This document shows, one piece after another, positions 1-8,853 of a stretch of 64,000 bases of DNA (positions are counted from its first letter, which is position 1; each line of letters starts with the position of its first letter). The notes under the pieces were generated by a model. The model did no database searches, had not been told where the DNA came from, and was given only the letters and a program-made list of their open reading frames with translations. The stretch covers positions 434,001 to 498,000 of the forward strand of contig NZ_JARXVE010000002.1 in the NCBI RefSeq assembly GCF_029893345.1, given 5' to 3'. Made by a program: the position numbers and the translations under genes. This DNA is from Mycolicibacterium frederiksbergense (GTDB lineage: Bacteria > Actinomycetota > Actinomycetes > Mycobacteriales > Mycobacteriaceae).

Positions 1-938
1 ACCCGATGGAATCGGTGGGCGGAGCGCCCAATGGGTTCAGCGGGTTCGGCGGTTTGGGCGACGTGTTCGAAGCGTTCTTCGGCGGTGGAACCACCTCGCG
101 CGGGCCGATCGGCCGGGTGCGGCCGGGCTCCGATTCGCTGCTGCGGATGCGGCTGGATCTGGCGGAGTGTGCCACCGGCGTGACCAAGCAGGTGGCCGTG
201 GACACCGCGGTGCTGTGTGACCTGTGTCAGGGCAAGGGCACCAACGGCAATTCCACCCCGGTGGCCTGCGACACCTGCGATGGCCGCGGCGAGATCCAAA
301 CCGTGCAGCGGTCCCTGCTCGGCCAGGTGATGACGGCACGGCCGTGCCCGGTGTGCGGCGGAGTGGGTGAGGTCATCCCCGATCCGTGCAACCGGTGTGG
401 CGGCGACGGCCGGGTGCGTGCTCGACGCGAGATCAGCGTCAAGATCCCGGCCGGCGTGGGCGATGGCATGCGGGTGCGGCTGGCCGCGCAGGGCGAGGTC
501 GGTCCCGGCGGCGGGCCCGCAGGCGACCTCTACGTCGAGGTGCACGAGAAGCAACATGACACCTTCGTCCGCGACGGCGACGACCTGCACTGCACCATCT
601 CGGTGCCGATGGTCGACGCCGCGCTGGGTACCACCGTCACCGTGGACGCCATCCTGGACGGACCCACCGAACTCACCATCGCCGCGGGCACCCAGCCCGG
701 TGCGGTAACCACCTTGCGCGGGCACGGCATGCCGCACCTGCGTTCCGGTGTGCGTGGTGACCTGCACGCCCACATCGAAGTGGTGGTGCCCGCACGACTG
801 GACAACACCGACATCGAGCTGCTGGGCAAGCTGAAGGAGAACCGCACCCGCGACGCCGCCGAGGTGCGTTCGACGCAGGCTCCGGCCAGTTCCGGGGGCC
901 TGTTCAGCCGGCTGCGCGAGACGTTCTCCGGTCGCTGA
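1..938 (+). CDS. dnaJ2: Chaperone DnaJ (DnaJ2 type), 5' end outside the window
   Basis: Hsp40 co-chaperone that delivers unfolded substrates to DnaK and stimulates its ATPase. The visible 311 codons (frame from base 3) start in the Gly/Phe-rich linker, so the J domain with its HPD motif lies upstream of the window. Four CxxCxGxG zinc-finger repeats follow ([32 protein letters not shown]), then the C-terminal substrate-binding domains. It ends 17 bases before rsmE, the same order as in other mycobacteria, which supports the DnaJ2 rather than DnaJ1 assignment. The methionine near base 6 is internal and is not the start. Confidence 0.93.
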   Translation, partial: PMESVGGAPNGFSGFGGLGDVFEAFFGGGTTSRGPIGRVRPGSDSLLRMRLDLAECATGVTKQVAVDTAVLCDLCQGKGTNGNSTPVACDTCDGRGEIQTVQRSLLGQVMTARPCPVCGGVGEVIPDPCNRCGGDGRVRARREISVKIPAGVGDGMRVRLAAQGEVGPGGGPAGDLYVEVHEKQHDTFVRDGDDLHCTISVPMVDAALGTTVTVDAILDGPTELTIAAGTQPGAVTTLRGHGMPHLRSGVRGDLHAHIEVVVPARLDNTDIELLGKLKENRTRDAAEVRSTQAPASSGGLFSRLRETFSGR

Positions 939-955
939 CTCCGCGGGCTGACACA

Positions 956-1705
956 GTGAGCGCAGCGCTTTTCTACGTCGACGCGCTGCCCGGTGCGGGG
1001 GAGCTCGCCGTCGTCGACGGTGACGAGGGTTTCCACGCGGTCAATGTGCGTCGGATCCGGGTCGGTGAACAGATCGACTTGAGCGACGGCGCCGGGACGC
1101 TGGCCCATTGCGTCGTCGAGGCCACCGCCAAGGGCCGGTTGTCGGCGCGGGTGACACAACAGTTGACCGTCGCGCCGCCGTGCCCGGCGGTCACCGTCGT
1201 GCAGGCGCTACCCAAGTCCGACCGCTCGGAGCTGGCCGTGGAGCTGGCCACCGAGGCTGGTGCGGACGCGTTCATCGCGTGGCAGGCGACCCGGTGCGTG
1301 GCGCGCTGGGAGGGCCCGAAGGTGGACAAGGGTCTGCGGCGCTGGGAGGCGGTGGCCCGCTCGGCGGCTCGGCAGTCCCGGCGCGTCTATGTCCCAGCCG
1401 TCGAGGGTGTGGTTTCGACGGCCGCGCTGACCCAGCGGGTCGCCGACGCGGTGGCCGCCGGGGCGGTGGTGCTGGCGCTGCATGAATCTGCGACTGAACC
1501 GCTCGCTGAACTTCCTGTGGCTCAAGCTGATTCACTGATGCTTATCGTCGGCCCGGAGGGTGGCATCGCCGACGACGAGATCGCGGCGTTGACCGCGGTC
1601 GGGGCGCGGGCGGTGCGGCTGGGTCCGACCGTGCTGCGCACCTCGACGGCCGCGGCCGTGGCATTGGGGGCGATCGGTGCGCTGACATCACGCTGGGCGT
1701 TGTAG
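956..1705 (+). CDS. rsmE: 16S rRNA (uracil-1498-N3)-methyltransferase RsmE
   Basis: SAM-dependent SPOUT methyltransferase that makes m3U1498 in 16S rRNA of the 30S subunit. The 249-residue product has the family's usual length. An N-terminal PUA-like part is followed by the knot region: [19 protein letters not shown] near residues 85-103, VGPEGG near 198 and [11 protein letters not shown] near 221, where the SAM-binding trefoil knot forms. GTG start 17 bases after dnaJ2, so the two are probably co-transcribed. Assignment rests on these motifs and on gene order. Confidence 0.93.
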   Translation: MSAALFYVDALPGAGELAVVDGDEGFHAVNVRRIRVGEQIDLSDGAGTLAHCVVEATAKGRLSARVTQQLTVAPPCPAVTVVQALPKSDRSELAVELATEAGADAFIAWQATRCVARWEGPKVDKGLRRWEAVARSAARQSRRVYVPAVEGVVSTAALTQRVADAVAAGAVVLALHESATEPLAELPVAQADSLMLIVGPEGGIADDEIAALTAVGARAVRLGPTVLRTSTAAAVALGAIGALTSRWAL

Positions 1706-1715
1706 CGCACGCTGC

Positions 1716-1778
1716 GTGATTGCCGAGGTGGGCTCGGCGTGGGGTTGCCGGCATATGACAAAAGGAGTCGGCAATCAC
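1716..1778 (+). promoter_or_regulatory. Nested inverted repeats between rsmE and a small exported peptide gene
   Basis: An 11-base arm GTGATTGCCGA (1716-1726) is perfectly complementary to TCGGCAATCAC (1768-1778). Inside it, GCCGAG (1722-1727) can instead pair with CTCGGC (1733-1738). The two pairings exclude each other, so a transcript through here could adopt alternative folds. A possible -10 (TATAGA) for the downstream peptide gene lies further on, near 1840. No known riboswitch class is recognised; function is inference. Confidence 0.45.
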
Positions 1779-1868
1779 ACCCGTGGACGGAATCACCGGG
1801 TTGGCCAGCTTGTTTTAAGAGATTGGAAAGTTCGGCAACCCTATAGATACGAAAGAAGTTCGAAAATC

Positions 1869-2036
1869 ATGATTAAGTTCGGGATGGCCACCATGATCGC
1901 CAGCGGTTTGACCGCCGGGGTACTGGGATTGGCTGGACCCGCGCAGGCTGGTACCGATCATCACAGTTGGCTGCATCAGGTCGGCCCGACTGTGACCGTC
2001 CCACATGTGGACACCACGGTTCACCAGAGCCGCTGA
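1869..2036 (+). CDS. Small exported peptide, 55 aa, unknown function
   Basis: I do not recognise a named family. ATG at 1869 is preceded by a purine-rich GAAAGAAG and gives 55 residues: a short charged N-terminus, a hydrophobic core (MIASGLTAGVLGLAG) and a signal-peptidase-like PAQA site near residue 27. The mature part would be under 30 residues, rich in His, Thr and Val (HHSWLHQVGPTVTVPHVDTT), with no cysteine. The frame is open upstream to 1716, but the signal peptide and ribosome-binding site favour 1869. A strong terminator follows directly, so it is a single-gene transcription unit. In M. tuberculosis this position holds other genes (PE_PGRS40 region, from memory). Confidence 0.6.
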   Translation: MIKFGMATMIASGLTAGVLGLAGPAQAGTDHHSWLHQVGPTVTVPHVDTTVHQSR

Positions 2037-2053
2037 TCTTCCATTTGCACGGC

Positions 2054-2082
2054 AAAGGGCACCCGTCTATCGGGTGCCCTTT
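2054..2082 (+). terminator. Intrinsic-type terminator hairpin after the small exported peptide
   Basis: Perfect 11-bp stem AAAGGGCACCC / GGGTGCCCTTT with a 7-base loop (GTCTATC), 17 bases after the stop codon. The trailing sequence GTCGTTTC is only modestly U-rich, as is usual in mycobacteria. Confidence 0.8.
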
Positions 2083-2195
2083 GTCGTTTCCGGGCCCAAC
2101 CGTTGGGCTGTGTCGCTGACCAGCGGTAAACTGAGTACAACCGCGCGTACTAGGCACGCGTACCGGGAACAAGGAAAGCAGGCACGAAACTCCAC

Positions 2196-3242
2196 GTGAC
2201 GCCCCGCGACACGACCGCTGACTCGTCGGCCACCATCACGGAATCGGTCCGCAGCAGCATCACTGTTCCGCCCGACATCATCGTGGGCCTGCTCGGCTCG
2301 GCTGATGAAAATCTGCGGGCACTCGAAAGACTCCTGGCTGCCGACATTCACGCGCGCGGCAATGAAGTCACCTTCACCGGTGAGCCTGCCGACGTGGCGC
2401 TGGCCGAACGCGTCGTCGCCGAGCTGATCGCCGTCGCCTCCAGTGGGCAGGCGGTGACCCCCGAGGCGGTGCGCCATAGCGTCGCCATTCTCACCGGCGC
2501 CGAGGACGCGTCGCCGGCCGAGGTGCTGACGCTGGACATCCTGAGCCGTCGCGGCAAGACCATCCGGCCCAAGACGCTCAACCAGAAGCGCTACGTCGAC
2601 GCCATCGATGCGCACACCATCGTGTTCGGCGTGGGTCCGGCCGGTACCGGCAAAACGTACCTGGCGATGGCGAAGGCGGTCAGCGCCCTGCAGACCAAGC
2701 AGGTCAATCGGATCATCCTGACCCGCCCCGCGGTGGAAGCCGGTGAACGGCTCGGATTCCTGCCCGGCACACTGAGCGAGAAGATCGACCCGTATCTGCG
2801 GCCGCTGTATGACGCATTGCACGACATGATGGACCCCGAGCTCATTCCAAAACTGATGAGCGCCGGGGTAATTGAGGTCGCACCGCTGGGGTACATGCGG
2901 GGTAGAACCCTCAACGACGCATTCATCATTCTCGACGAGGCGCAGAACACCACCGCCGAACAGATGAAGATGTTCTTGACCCGTCTCGGGTTCGGCTCGA
3001 AAGTCGTTGTCACCGGCGATATTACGCAGGTGGACTTGCCCGGCGGCGCCACCTCCGGGCTGCGGGCGGCGATGCGCATCCTCGATGGCATCGAGGACAT
3101 CCACTTCGCCGAACTCACCAGCGCCGATGTGGTCCGCCACCGGCTGGTGTCCGAGATTGTCGACGCCTACGCACGCCATGAGGAGCCGGGATTGCTCAAC
3201 CGCGCCCAACGCCGTTCGTCGAACGGGCGGCCCCGCCGATGA
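2196..3242 (+). CDS. phoH: PhoH-like P-loop ATPase
   Basis: Cytoplasmic PhoH-family ATPase with an N-terminal nucleic-acid-binding extension, tied to RNA metabolism; in mycobacteria it sits directly before ybeY. Length 348 residues. The Walker A motif GPAGTGKT is near residues 147-154 and the Walker B region [10 protein letters not shown] near 243, followed by the conserved [12 protein letters not shown] stretch. GTG start at 2196, after the terminator of the preceding gene, so the promoter of the phoH-ybeY-corC-era run probably lies around 2090-2190. Its stop overlaps the ybeY start by four bases (ATGA). The biological role of PhoH proteins is not settled. Confidence 0.92.
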   Translation: MTPRDTTADSSATITESVRSSITVPPDIIVGLLGSADENLRALERLLAADIHARGNEVTFTGEPADVALAERVVAELIAVASSGQAVTPEAVRHSVAILTGAEDASPAEVLTLDILSRRGKTIRPKTLNQKRYVDAIDAHTIVFGVGPAGTGKTYLAMAKAVSALQTKQVNRIILTRPAVEAGERLGFLPGTLSEKIDPYLRPLYDALHDMMDPELIPKLMSAGVIEVAPLGYMRGRTLNDAFIILDEAQNTTAEQMKMFLTRLGFGSKVVVTGDITQVDLPGGATSGLRAAMRILDGIEDIHFAELTSADVVRHRLVSEIVDAYARHEEPGLLNRAQRRSSNGRPRR

Positions 3243-3775
3243 GCATCGAGGTATCCAACGAGTCGGGCATCGACGTCTCCGAGGCCGAGCTGATCAGCGT
3301 CGCCCGCTTCGTCATCGCCAAGATGGATGTGCACCCGGCGGCTGAACTGTCGATGGTGTTGCTGGACAGTGCGGCGATGGCCGACCTGCACATGCGGTGG
3401 ATGGACCTGCCCGGTCCCACCGACGTGATGAGCTTCCCGATGGATGAGTTGGAGCCCGGGGGACGGCCGGACTCACCCGAGCCGGGTCCGGCCATGCTCG
3501 GTGACATCGTGCTGTGCCCCGAGTTCGCCGAGCAGCAGGCCGCCAAGGCCGGGCACTCACTCGGCCAGGAGTTGGCGCTGCTGACCGTGCACGGAGTGCT
3601 GCACCTGCTCGGCTACGACCATGCCGAGCCGGATGAAGAAAAAGAGATGTTCGCGCTGCAGCGTCAGCTGCTGGAGCAATGGGTGGCCGATCAGGTCGAG
3701 TCGTACCACGCCGACCGGCAGAGCGAGAAAGACCAGCGATTGCTGGACAAGTCCCGATATTTCGACGATCCGTGA
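3239..3775 (+). CDS. ybeY: Endoribonuclease YbeY
   Basis: Single-strand-specific metallo-endoribonuclease in 16S rRNA 3'-end maturation and 70S quality control. The 178-residue protein carries [11 protein letters not shown] near residues 118-128, the H3xH5xH zinc-binding signature of the family. It overlaps phoH by four bases and the next gene by four (GTGA), so the group is translationally coupled. The C-terminal tail after about residue 150 is charged and probably disordered. Confidence 0.94.
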   Translation: MSIEVSNESGIDVSEAELISVARFVIAKMDVHPAAELSMVLLDSAAMADLHMRWMDLPGPTDVMSFPMDELEPGGRPDSPEPGPAMLGDIVLCPEFAEQQAAKAGHSLGQELALLTVHGVLHLLGYDHAEPDEEKEMFALQRQLLEQWVADQVESYHADRQSEKDQRLLDKSRYFDDP

Positions 3776-5058
3776 CCGATATGCTCCAGCTGCTCGGCGC
3801 CGTGGTTTTGGTCGGGTTAGGCGGCTTGTTCGCGGCGATCGACGCCGCCCTGTCCACGGTCTCGATCGCGCGGATCGAAGAGCTGGTCCGCGAGGAACGC
3901 CCCGGCGCCGTCCGGCTCGCGCGCGTGGTGGCCGAGCGGCCCCGCTACATCAATCTTGTTGTGTTGCTGCGTATCACGTGCGAGATCAGTGCGACCGTGC
4001 TGGTGGTGTCCATCCTTGACGGACACCTCGGTGTCGGCTGGGGCCTGGTCGCCGCGGCGGCGATCATGGTGGTGACCAGCTTCGTGGCCATGGGTGTGGG
4101 CCCGCGCACCCTCGGCAGGCAGAACGCCTACTCCATCTCGCTGATGTCGGCGCTTCCGCTGCAAGCGATTTCGGTGCTGCTCACCCCGATCAGCCGGCTG
4201 CTGGTCTTGATCGGCAACGCGCTGACCCCAGGCCGTGGTTTTCGCAATGGACCGTTCGCCTCCGAGATCGAGCTGCGTGAGGTCGTCGATCTGGCGCAGC
4301 AGCGCGGCGTGGTGGCCGACGAGGAACGCCGGATGATCCAGTCGGTGTTCGAACTCGGCGACACCCCCGCCCGCGAGGTCATGGTGCCGCGCACCGAGAT
4401 GGTGTGGATCGAAAGTGATAAATCAGCGGGTCAAGCGACGTCATTGGCGGTGCGCAGCGGGCATTCCCGGATCCCGGTGATCGGCGAGAACGTCGATGAC
4501 GTCGTCGGCGTGGTCTACCTGAAAGACCTTGTCCAGCAGACCTATTACTCGACCAACGGCGGCCGGGACACCACGGTGGCGCAGGTGATGCGCTCGGCGG
4601 TGTTCGTCCCGGACTCCAAGCCACTCGACGAACTGCTCAACGAGATGCAGCGCGACCGTAACCACATGGCCCTGCTGGTCGACGAATACGGAGCCATCGC
4701 CGGCCTGGTCACCATCGAGGACGTACTGGAGGAGATCGTCGGAGAGATCGCCGACGAGTACGACACCGACGAAGTGGCCCCGGTGGAAGAGCTCGGAGAG
4801 CGCAAGTACCGGGTATCGGCTCGGCTGCCGATCGAGGACCTCGGCGAGCTGTATGACCTGGACTTGGATGAGGATCTCGACGTGGACACCGTTGGTGGCC
4901 TGGTCGCGCTCGAATTGGGCCGGGTGCCGCTGCCCGGTGCCGAAGTGACCTGGGATGGCCTGCGGCTGCGCGCCGAGGGCGGTTCCGACCACCGTGGGCG
5001 GGTGCGGATCGGCACGGTGCTGGTCTGCCCGGTTGCCCCTGACGAACAGGAGAGTTGA
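3772..5058 (+). CDS. CNNM/CorC-type membrane protein with CBS pair
   Basis: HlyC/CorC (CNNM) family membrane protein, linked in other bacteria to Mg2+/Co2+ homeostasis; the transported ion here is unknown. The GTG at 3772 overlaps the ybeY stop (GTGA) and gives 428 residues. Order: about four membrane segments of the DUF21 domain (residues ~1-150), two CBS motifs ([10 protein letters not shown] near residue 203, then a second around [11 protein letters not shown] to [15 protein letters not shown]), and a C-terminal CorC_HlyC domain. This is the Rv2366c position. An upstream in-frame start at 3679 lies inside ybeY and is unlikely. Confidence 0.9.
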   Translation: MTDMLQLLGAVVLVGLGGLFAAIDAALSTVSIARIEELVREERPGAVRLARVVAERPRYINLVVLLRITCEISATVLVVSILDGHLGVGWGLVAAAAIMVVTSFVAMGVGPRTLGRQNAYSISLMSALPLQAISVLLTPISRLLVLIGNALTPGRGFRNGPFASEIELREVVDLAQQRGVVADEERRMIQSVFELGDTPAREVMVPRTEMVWIESDKSAGQATSLAVRSGHSRIPVIGENVDDVVGVVYLKDLVQQTYYSTNGGRDTTVAQVMRSAVFVPDSKPLDELLNEMQRDRNHMALLVDEYGAIAGLVTIEDVLEEIVGEIADEYDTDEVAPVEELGERKYRVSARLPIEDLGELYDLDLDEDLDVDTVGGLVALELGRVPLPGAEVTWDGLRLRAEGGSDHRGRVRIGTVLVCPVAPDEQES

Positions 5059-5375
5059 TGACTGATCTCGACGCCGAGGACGCCAAGCTGGTGGTGCTGG
5101 CCCGGGGTGCGATGGGCCGCGCCGAGATGTCCTCGGGGGCAGCGGTGCGGGATCAGGACGGCCGTACCTATGCCGGCGCCCCGGTGGGGCTGGCGGCTCT
5201 GCAGCTGACCGCATTGCAGGCGGCGGTGGCCGCGGCAGTATCCAGCGGCGCGACCGGGCTGGAGGCCGCGGTGCTGGTCGGCGGTACGTCCGACGACGCG
5301 GGTGTGGCCGCGGTGCGGGAACTGTCCGCCGACGCCGCCGTGATCGTCACCGACCGGGCCGGAACCCCGGTATGA
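5058..5375 (+). CDS. Cytidine-deaminase-like small protein lacking catalytic residues
   Basis: A 105-residue protein at the Rv2365c position between the CorC gene and era. The segment GAAVRDQDGRTYAGAPVGLA and the following helix LQLTALQAAVAAAV resemble the core of cytidine deaminases. However, the zinc ligands (H/C-A-E and P-C-x-x-C) are absent and the protein contains no cysteine, so deaminase activity is unlikely. The ATG overlaps the CorC stop by one base (TGATG; a TTG sits just before) and its stop overlaps the era start (ATGA). Conserved coupling to era suggests a role near ribosome assembly, but that is inference. Confidence 0.75.
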   Translation: MTDLDAEDAKLVVLARGAMGRAEMSSGAAVRDQDGRTYAGAPVGLAALQLTALQAAVAAAVSSGATGLEAAVLVGGTSDDAGVAAVRELSADAAVIVTDRAGTPV

Positions 5376-6280
5376 GCGAGTTCCGTTCCGGCTTCGTCTG
5401 TTTCGTCGGCCGGCCCAACACCGGCAAGTCGACGCTGACCAACGCTCTGGTGGGCCAGAAGGTCGCGATCACCTCGAACCGGCCGCAGACCACCCGGCAC
5501 ACCATCCGCGGCATCGTGCACCGCGAGGACTTCCAGATCATCCTGGTGGATACCCCCGGTCTGCACCGCCCGCGCACCCTGCTCGGGCAGCGGCTCAACG
5601 ACCTGGTCAAGGACACCTACTCCGAGGTGGACGTGATCGGCCTGTGCATCCCGGCCGACGAGCGCATCGGTCCCGGCGACCGCTGGATCTATCAGCAGAT
5701 CCGTGCGGTGGCACCCAAGACCACTCTGATCGCTGTCGTCACCAAGACCGACAAGGTGCCCAAGGACCGGGTCGCCGAACAGTTGTTGGCGGTCAGCGAG
5801 CTGGTCGGCCCGGATACCGACATCGTGCCAGTCTCGGCCACCGCCAACGAACAACTCGATGTGCTCACCGATGTCCTCGTCTCGAAACTGCCTCCGGGCC
5901 CTGCCTATTACCCCGACGGCGAGCTGACCGATGAGCCCGAGGAAGTGCTGATGGCCGAGCTCATCCGGGAGGCCGCGCTGGAAGGCGTGCGCGACGAGCT
6001 GCCGCACTCGCTGGCCGTGGTGATCGAGGAGGTCTCGGAAAGGCCAGGACGAGAAGACGACAATCCCTTGATCGACGTGCATGCCATCCTCTACGTCGAG
6101 CGTGACAGCCAGAAGGGCATCGTGATCGGCAAGGGCGGCGCCCGGCTGCGTGAGGTCGGCACCGCCGCTCGCACCCAGATCGAAAAGCTGCTCGGCACAA
6201 AGGTTTATCTCGACCTGCGGGTCAAGATCGCGAAGAACTGGCAGCGCGACCCCAAGCAGTTGGGCCGACTCGGCTTCTAG
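5372..6280 (+). CDS. era: GTPase Era
   Basis: Membrane-associated Ras-like GTPase with a KH domain that binds the 3' end of 16S rRNA during 30S assembly. 302 residues. G1 GRPNTGKST is at residues 13-21, G3 is the DTPG of LVDTPGLHRP, G4 is TKTD, and a KH domain follows with GKGG near residue 252. It overlaps the preceding gene by four bases. Its end is only nine bases from the convergent lpdA stop, and no clear terminator hairpin is visible there. This is the left border of the accessory block. Confidence 0.96.
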   Translation: MSEFRSGFVCFVGRPNTGKSTLTNALVGQKVAITSNRPQTTRHTIRGIVHREDFQIILVDTPGLHRPRTLLGQRLNDLVKDTYSEVDVIGLCIPADERIGPGDRWIYQQIRAVAPKTTLIAVVTKTDKVPKDRVAEQLLAVSELVGPDTDIVPVSATANEQLDVLTDVLVSKLPPGPAYYPDGELTDEPEEVLMAELIREAALEGVRDELPHSLAVVIEEVSERPGREDDNPLIDVHAILYVERDSQKGIVIGKGGARLREVGTAARTQIEKLLGTKVYLDLRVKIAKNWQRDPKQLGRLGF

Positions 6281-6289
6281 CCCAACCGG

Positions 6290-7654
6290 TCACGAGTGCG
6301 CGTGCAGCGGCGTGCCGGCCAGTGCCAGCATCGCCTCGCCGAGCGCTTCGTTCTGGCTGGGGTGGGCGTGGAGAAGCGGCGCCACATCGCTGGGTAGCGC
6401 CTCCCAGCCGACCATGAGCTGAGCCTCTCCGATCAGTTCGCCGATCCGGTCACCGACCATGTGGACCCCGACCACGGGACCGTTTCGGCCCGCGAGAATC
6501 ACCTTGATCCCGCCGGACGTTCGCAGAATCTGGCTCTTGCCGTTGCCGGCGAGGTCGTAGACAAGTGTGGTGATTTCGTCGTGCGCCTCGCGCGCGGCTG
6601 CCTCGTTGAGTCCTACCGAGGCCACCGCAGGGGTCGAGTGGGTCACGCGCGGGATGAGGGCATCGGTCACCGGAGTCGGGCGCAGACCGGCGATCTGGTC
6701 GGCGACGAACATTCCGTGTGCGAAACCACGGTGGGCCAGCTGTGGTCCCGGCACGAGGTCGCCGACCGCATACACGCCGTCGTGGTTGGTACTCAACCGA
6801 TCGTCGACGCACACGTACCCGCGGTCGACGTCGATCCCTGCCTCTCCGAAACCTGCGGAGTTCGGGGTACGCCCCACCGCCACCAGGACGACATCAGCGG
6901 TGAGCGTCGCATCACCGTCGATCTCGACACTGACGGCGTCGGAATTCTGGCTTGCCCCAGTCACTCTGGTGCTCGTCATCACGGTGATGCCGCGTTTGCG
7001 GAACGCCTTTTCGAGGGCCTTCGACGCCCATGGGTCTTCGCCGGCCACGAGGCGGGGGAGGGCCTCGACAACCGTCACCTGTGTACCGAATGATGCCCAG
7101 ATACTGGCGAATTCGACACCGATCACGCCGCCGCCCAACACGATGGCGGTGGTTGGTACTTCGGGAAGACGCAACGCTTCGTCGCTGGAGACAATTCGGC
7201 CACCGATCTCGATACCGGGGATGACGCGTGGTGTGGAACCCGTGGCGAGTACGACGGCCGAGCCGGTGTAGGCGGTGCCGTCGACGTTCACGGTCCGGTC
7301 ACCGGCATAGTGGCCGGTTCCCCGCACCACATTGACATTCCGGTTGGCGATGAGTCCCTGCAGACCGGTGTACAGCCGGCCCACAACCGAGTCTTTGTAG
7401 GCGTGAACGGTTGGCATGTCGATGCCGGTGACGTTGGCGCGTACCCCGAAACCCTCGGCGCCGCGGGCTGTATCGGCAACCTCGGCCGCATGGAGCAGGG
7501 CCTTGGTGGGGATACAGCCGCGATGTAGGCAGGTCCCGCCAACCTGGTCGGCCTCGATCAGCGTTACCGAGCGTCCGAGTTGGCTGGCGCGCAGCGCACA
7601 GGAGTAACCGGCTGAGCCACCACCGAGGATCAGCACATCAGCGTGGGTACTCAT
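6290..7654 (-). CDS. lpdA: Dihydrolipoyl dehydrogenase (E3)
   Basis: FAD-dependent E3 that reoxidises the lipoyl group of the adjacent 2-oxoacid dehydrogenase complex, producing NADH. The chosen ATG at 7654 shares one base with the E2 stop (TGATG) and gives 454 residues starting MSTHADVLILGGGSAG. Features: N-terminal FAD motif GGGSAG, redox disulfide GGTCLHRGCIPTK (Cys42 and Cys47), NAD motif GGGVIGVEFAS, and C-terminal base motif HAHPSQNEAL. An upstream in-frame extension would overlap E2 heavily. It is the last gene of the E1alpha-E1beta-E2-E3 operon. Confidence 0.93.
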   Translation of the reverse strand: MSTHADVLILGGGSAGYSCALRASQLGRSVTLIEADQVGGTCLHRGCIPTKALLHAAEVADTARGAEGFGVRANVTGIDMPTVHAYKDSVVGRLYTGLQGLIANRNVNVVRGTGHYAGDRTVNVDGTAYTGSAVVLATGSTPRVIPGIEIGGRIVSSDEALRLPEVPTTAIVLGGGVIGVEFASIWASFGTQVTVVEALPRLVAGEDPWASKALEKAFRKRGITVMTSTRVTGASQNSDAVSVEIDGDATLTADVVLVAVGRTPNSAGFGEAGIDVDRGYVCVDDRLSTNHDGVYAVGDLVPGPQLAHRGFAHGMFVADQIAGLRPTPVTDALIPRVTHSTPAVASVGLNEAAAREAHDEITTLVYDLAGNGKSQILRTSGGIKVILAGRNGPVVGVHMVGDRIGELIGEAQLMVGWEALPSDVAPLLHAHPSQNEALGEAMLALAGTPLHAHS

Positions 7655-8853
7655 CACAGCCATCCGATCACCGCCACCGGATTCTCGATGAAGTCGGCGA
7701 ACAGCCGGAGGAATCCGCCCGCTGCGCCGCCATCGCACACCCGGTGATCGAAGCTCAGCGAGACTTGCGTCACCTTCCGCACTGCCAGGCCGCCATCGAC
7801 GACCCACGGACGGTCGATGATTCGGCCGACACCCAGGATCGCGGCCTCGGGATGGTTGATGATCGGAGTGGATCCATCCACCCCGAACACTCCGTAGTTG
7901 TTCAGCGTGAACGTGCCACCGGTGAACCGTGCCGGCGGAAGGGCGCCGTCACGAGCCTTGGTGATCGTCTCGGTCAGGGCGTCGGACAGAGTCACGGTGT
8001 CGAGGCGTTCGGCCTGCTCGATCACCGGCACCAGCAATCCGCGCGGGGTTTGCACCGCGACCCCGAGGTTGACCTGTCCATGACGCACGATCTCTGAACG
8101 TGCGATGTCCACCGACGAATTGAGCTCGGGGAACTGTTGCAGTGCCGCGACGGTGAACCGGGCCAGCAGAGCGAGCAGGCTCACCGCACGATCGGTTGCG
8201 GCGGCCACGGATCGGCGCGCCTCGAGCAGCGCAGTCGCATCGACATCGACCCAGGTGGTGGCATCGGGGATGTCCCGTCGACTGATCGACAACTTGTCGG
8301 CGATCGCCTTACGTACGCCGGTGATGGCGATCCGCTGTTCGGACGCCGGGGCATCTGCGGGCAGTAACGCCTTGTCGACATCGGCGCGGGTGATGACGCC
8401 GCCTGCGCCGCTGGCCGGCACACCGGACAGATCGATATGGTTGTCGCGGGCCAGCTTTCGAACCACCGGCGAGATCACCTTGGTCCCGGGGCCGGCCACG
8501 ACCGGTGTCCGGCGCCTACGGTTGCGACGGCTGGGCGGTTCACTGGTCCCGTATCCGATCAGCACGTTGCCCGAACCCGCGCGTTCTTCCTGTCGATACT
8601 GCTGGAATTGCTCGGAGGTTCTGATGGTGATCAATGGCGACCCGACCGCGAGCGTCGACCCGGCTTCGCCGTGCAGTGTCACGACGGTCCCGGCGAATGG
8701 AATTGGAACCTCGACGGCGGCCTTGGCGGTCTCTACCTCGACCACCACATCATCGATCGACACGGTGTCTCCGGCCTCCACCCGCCACCCGGCGATCTCG
8801 GCCTCGGTGAGCCCTTCGCCGAGATCGGGTAGCAGGAACGTCTGATCGCTCAC
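7654..8853 (-). CDS. bkdC: Branched-chain 2-oxoacid dehydrogenase E2 (acyltransferase)
   Basis: Dihydrolipoamide acyltransferase core of the complex, transferring acyl groups to CoA. The GTG at 8853 overlaps the E1beta stop (GTGA); 399 residues. A single N-terminal lipoyl domain has its target lysine in VETAKAAV (Lys44), a peripheral-subunit-binding domain lies near residues 131-168, and the catalytic domain ends with FDHRVCDG (His near 370). One lipoyl domain plus a 2-oxoisovalerate-type E1 pair fits a branched-chain complex, although the acyl specificity cannot be proved from sequence. Confidence 0.9.
   Translation of the reverse strand: MSDQTFLLPDLGEGLTEAEIAGWRVEAGDTVSIDDVVVEVETAKAAVEVPIPFAGTVVTLHGEAGSTLAVGSPLITIRTSEQFQQYRQEERAGSGNVLIGYGTSEPPSRRNRRRRTPVVAGPGTKVISPVVRKLARDNHIDLSGVPASGAGGVITRADVDKALLPADAPASEQRIAITGVRKAIADKLSISRRDIPDATTWVDVDATALLEARRSVAAATDRAVSLLALLARFTVAALQQFPELNSSVDIARSEIVRHGQVNLGVAVQTPRGLLVPVIEQAERLDTVTLSDALTETITKARDGALPPARFTGGTFTLNNYGVFGVDGSTPIINHPEAAILGVGRIIDRPWVVDGGLAVRKVTQVSLSFDHRVCDGGAAGGFLRLFADFIENPVAVIGWL

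Noticed and set aside
2067..3209. Long open frame on the minus strand opposite phoH (380 codons)
   Set aside because: It is a GC-rich shadow of phoH; the plus-strand frame has intact Walker motifs and start/stop overlaps with its neighbour.
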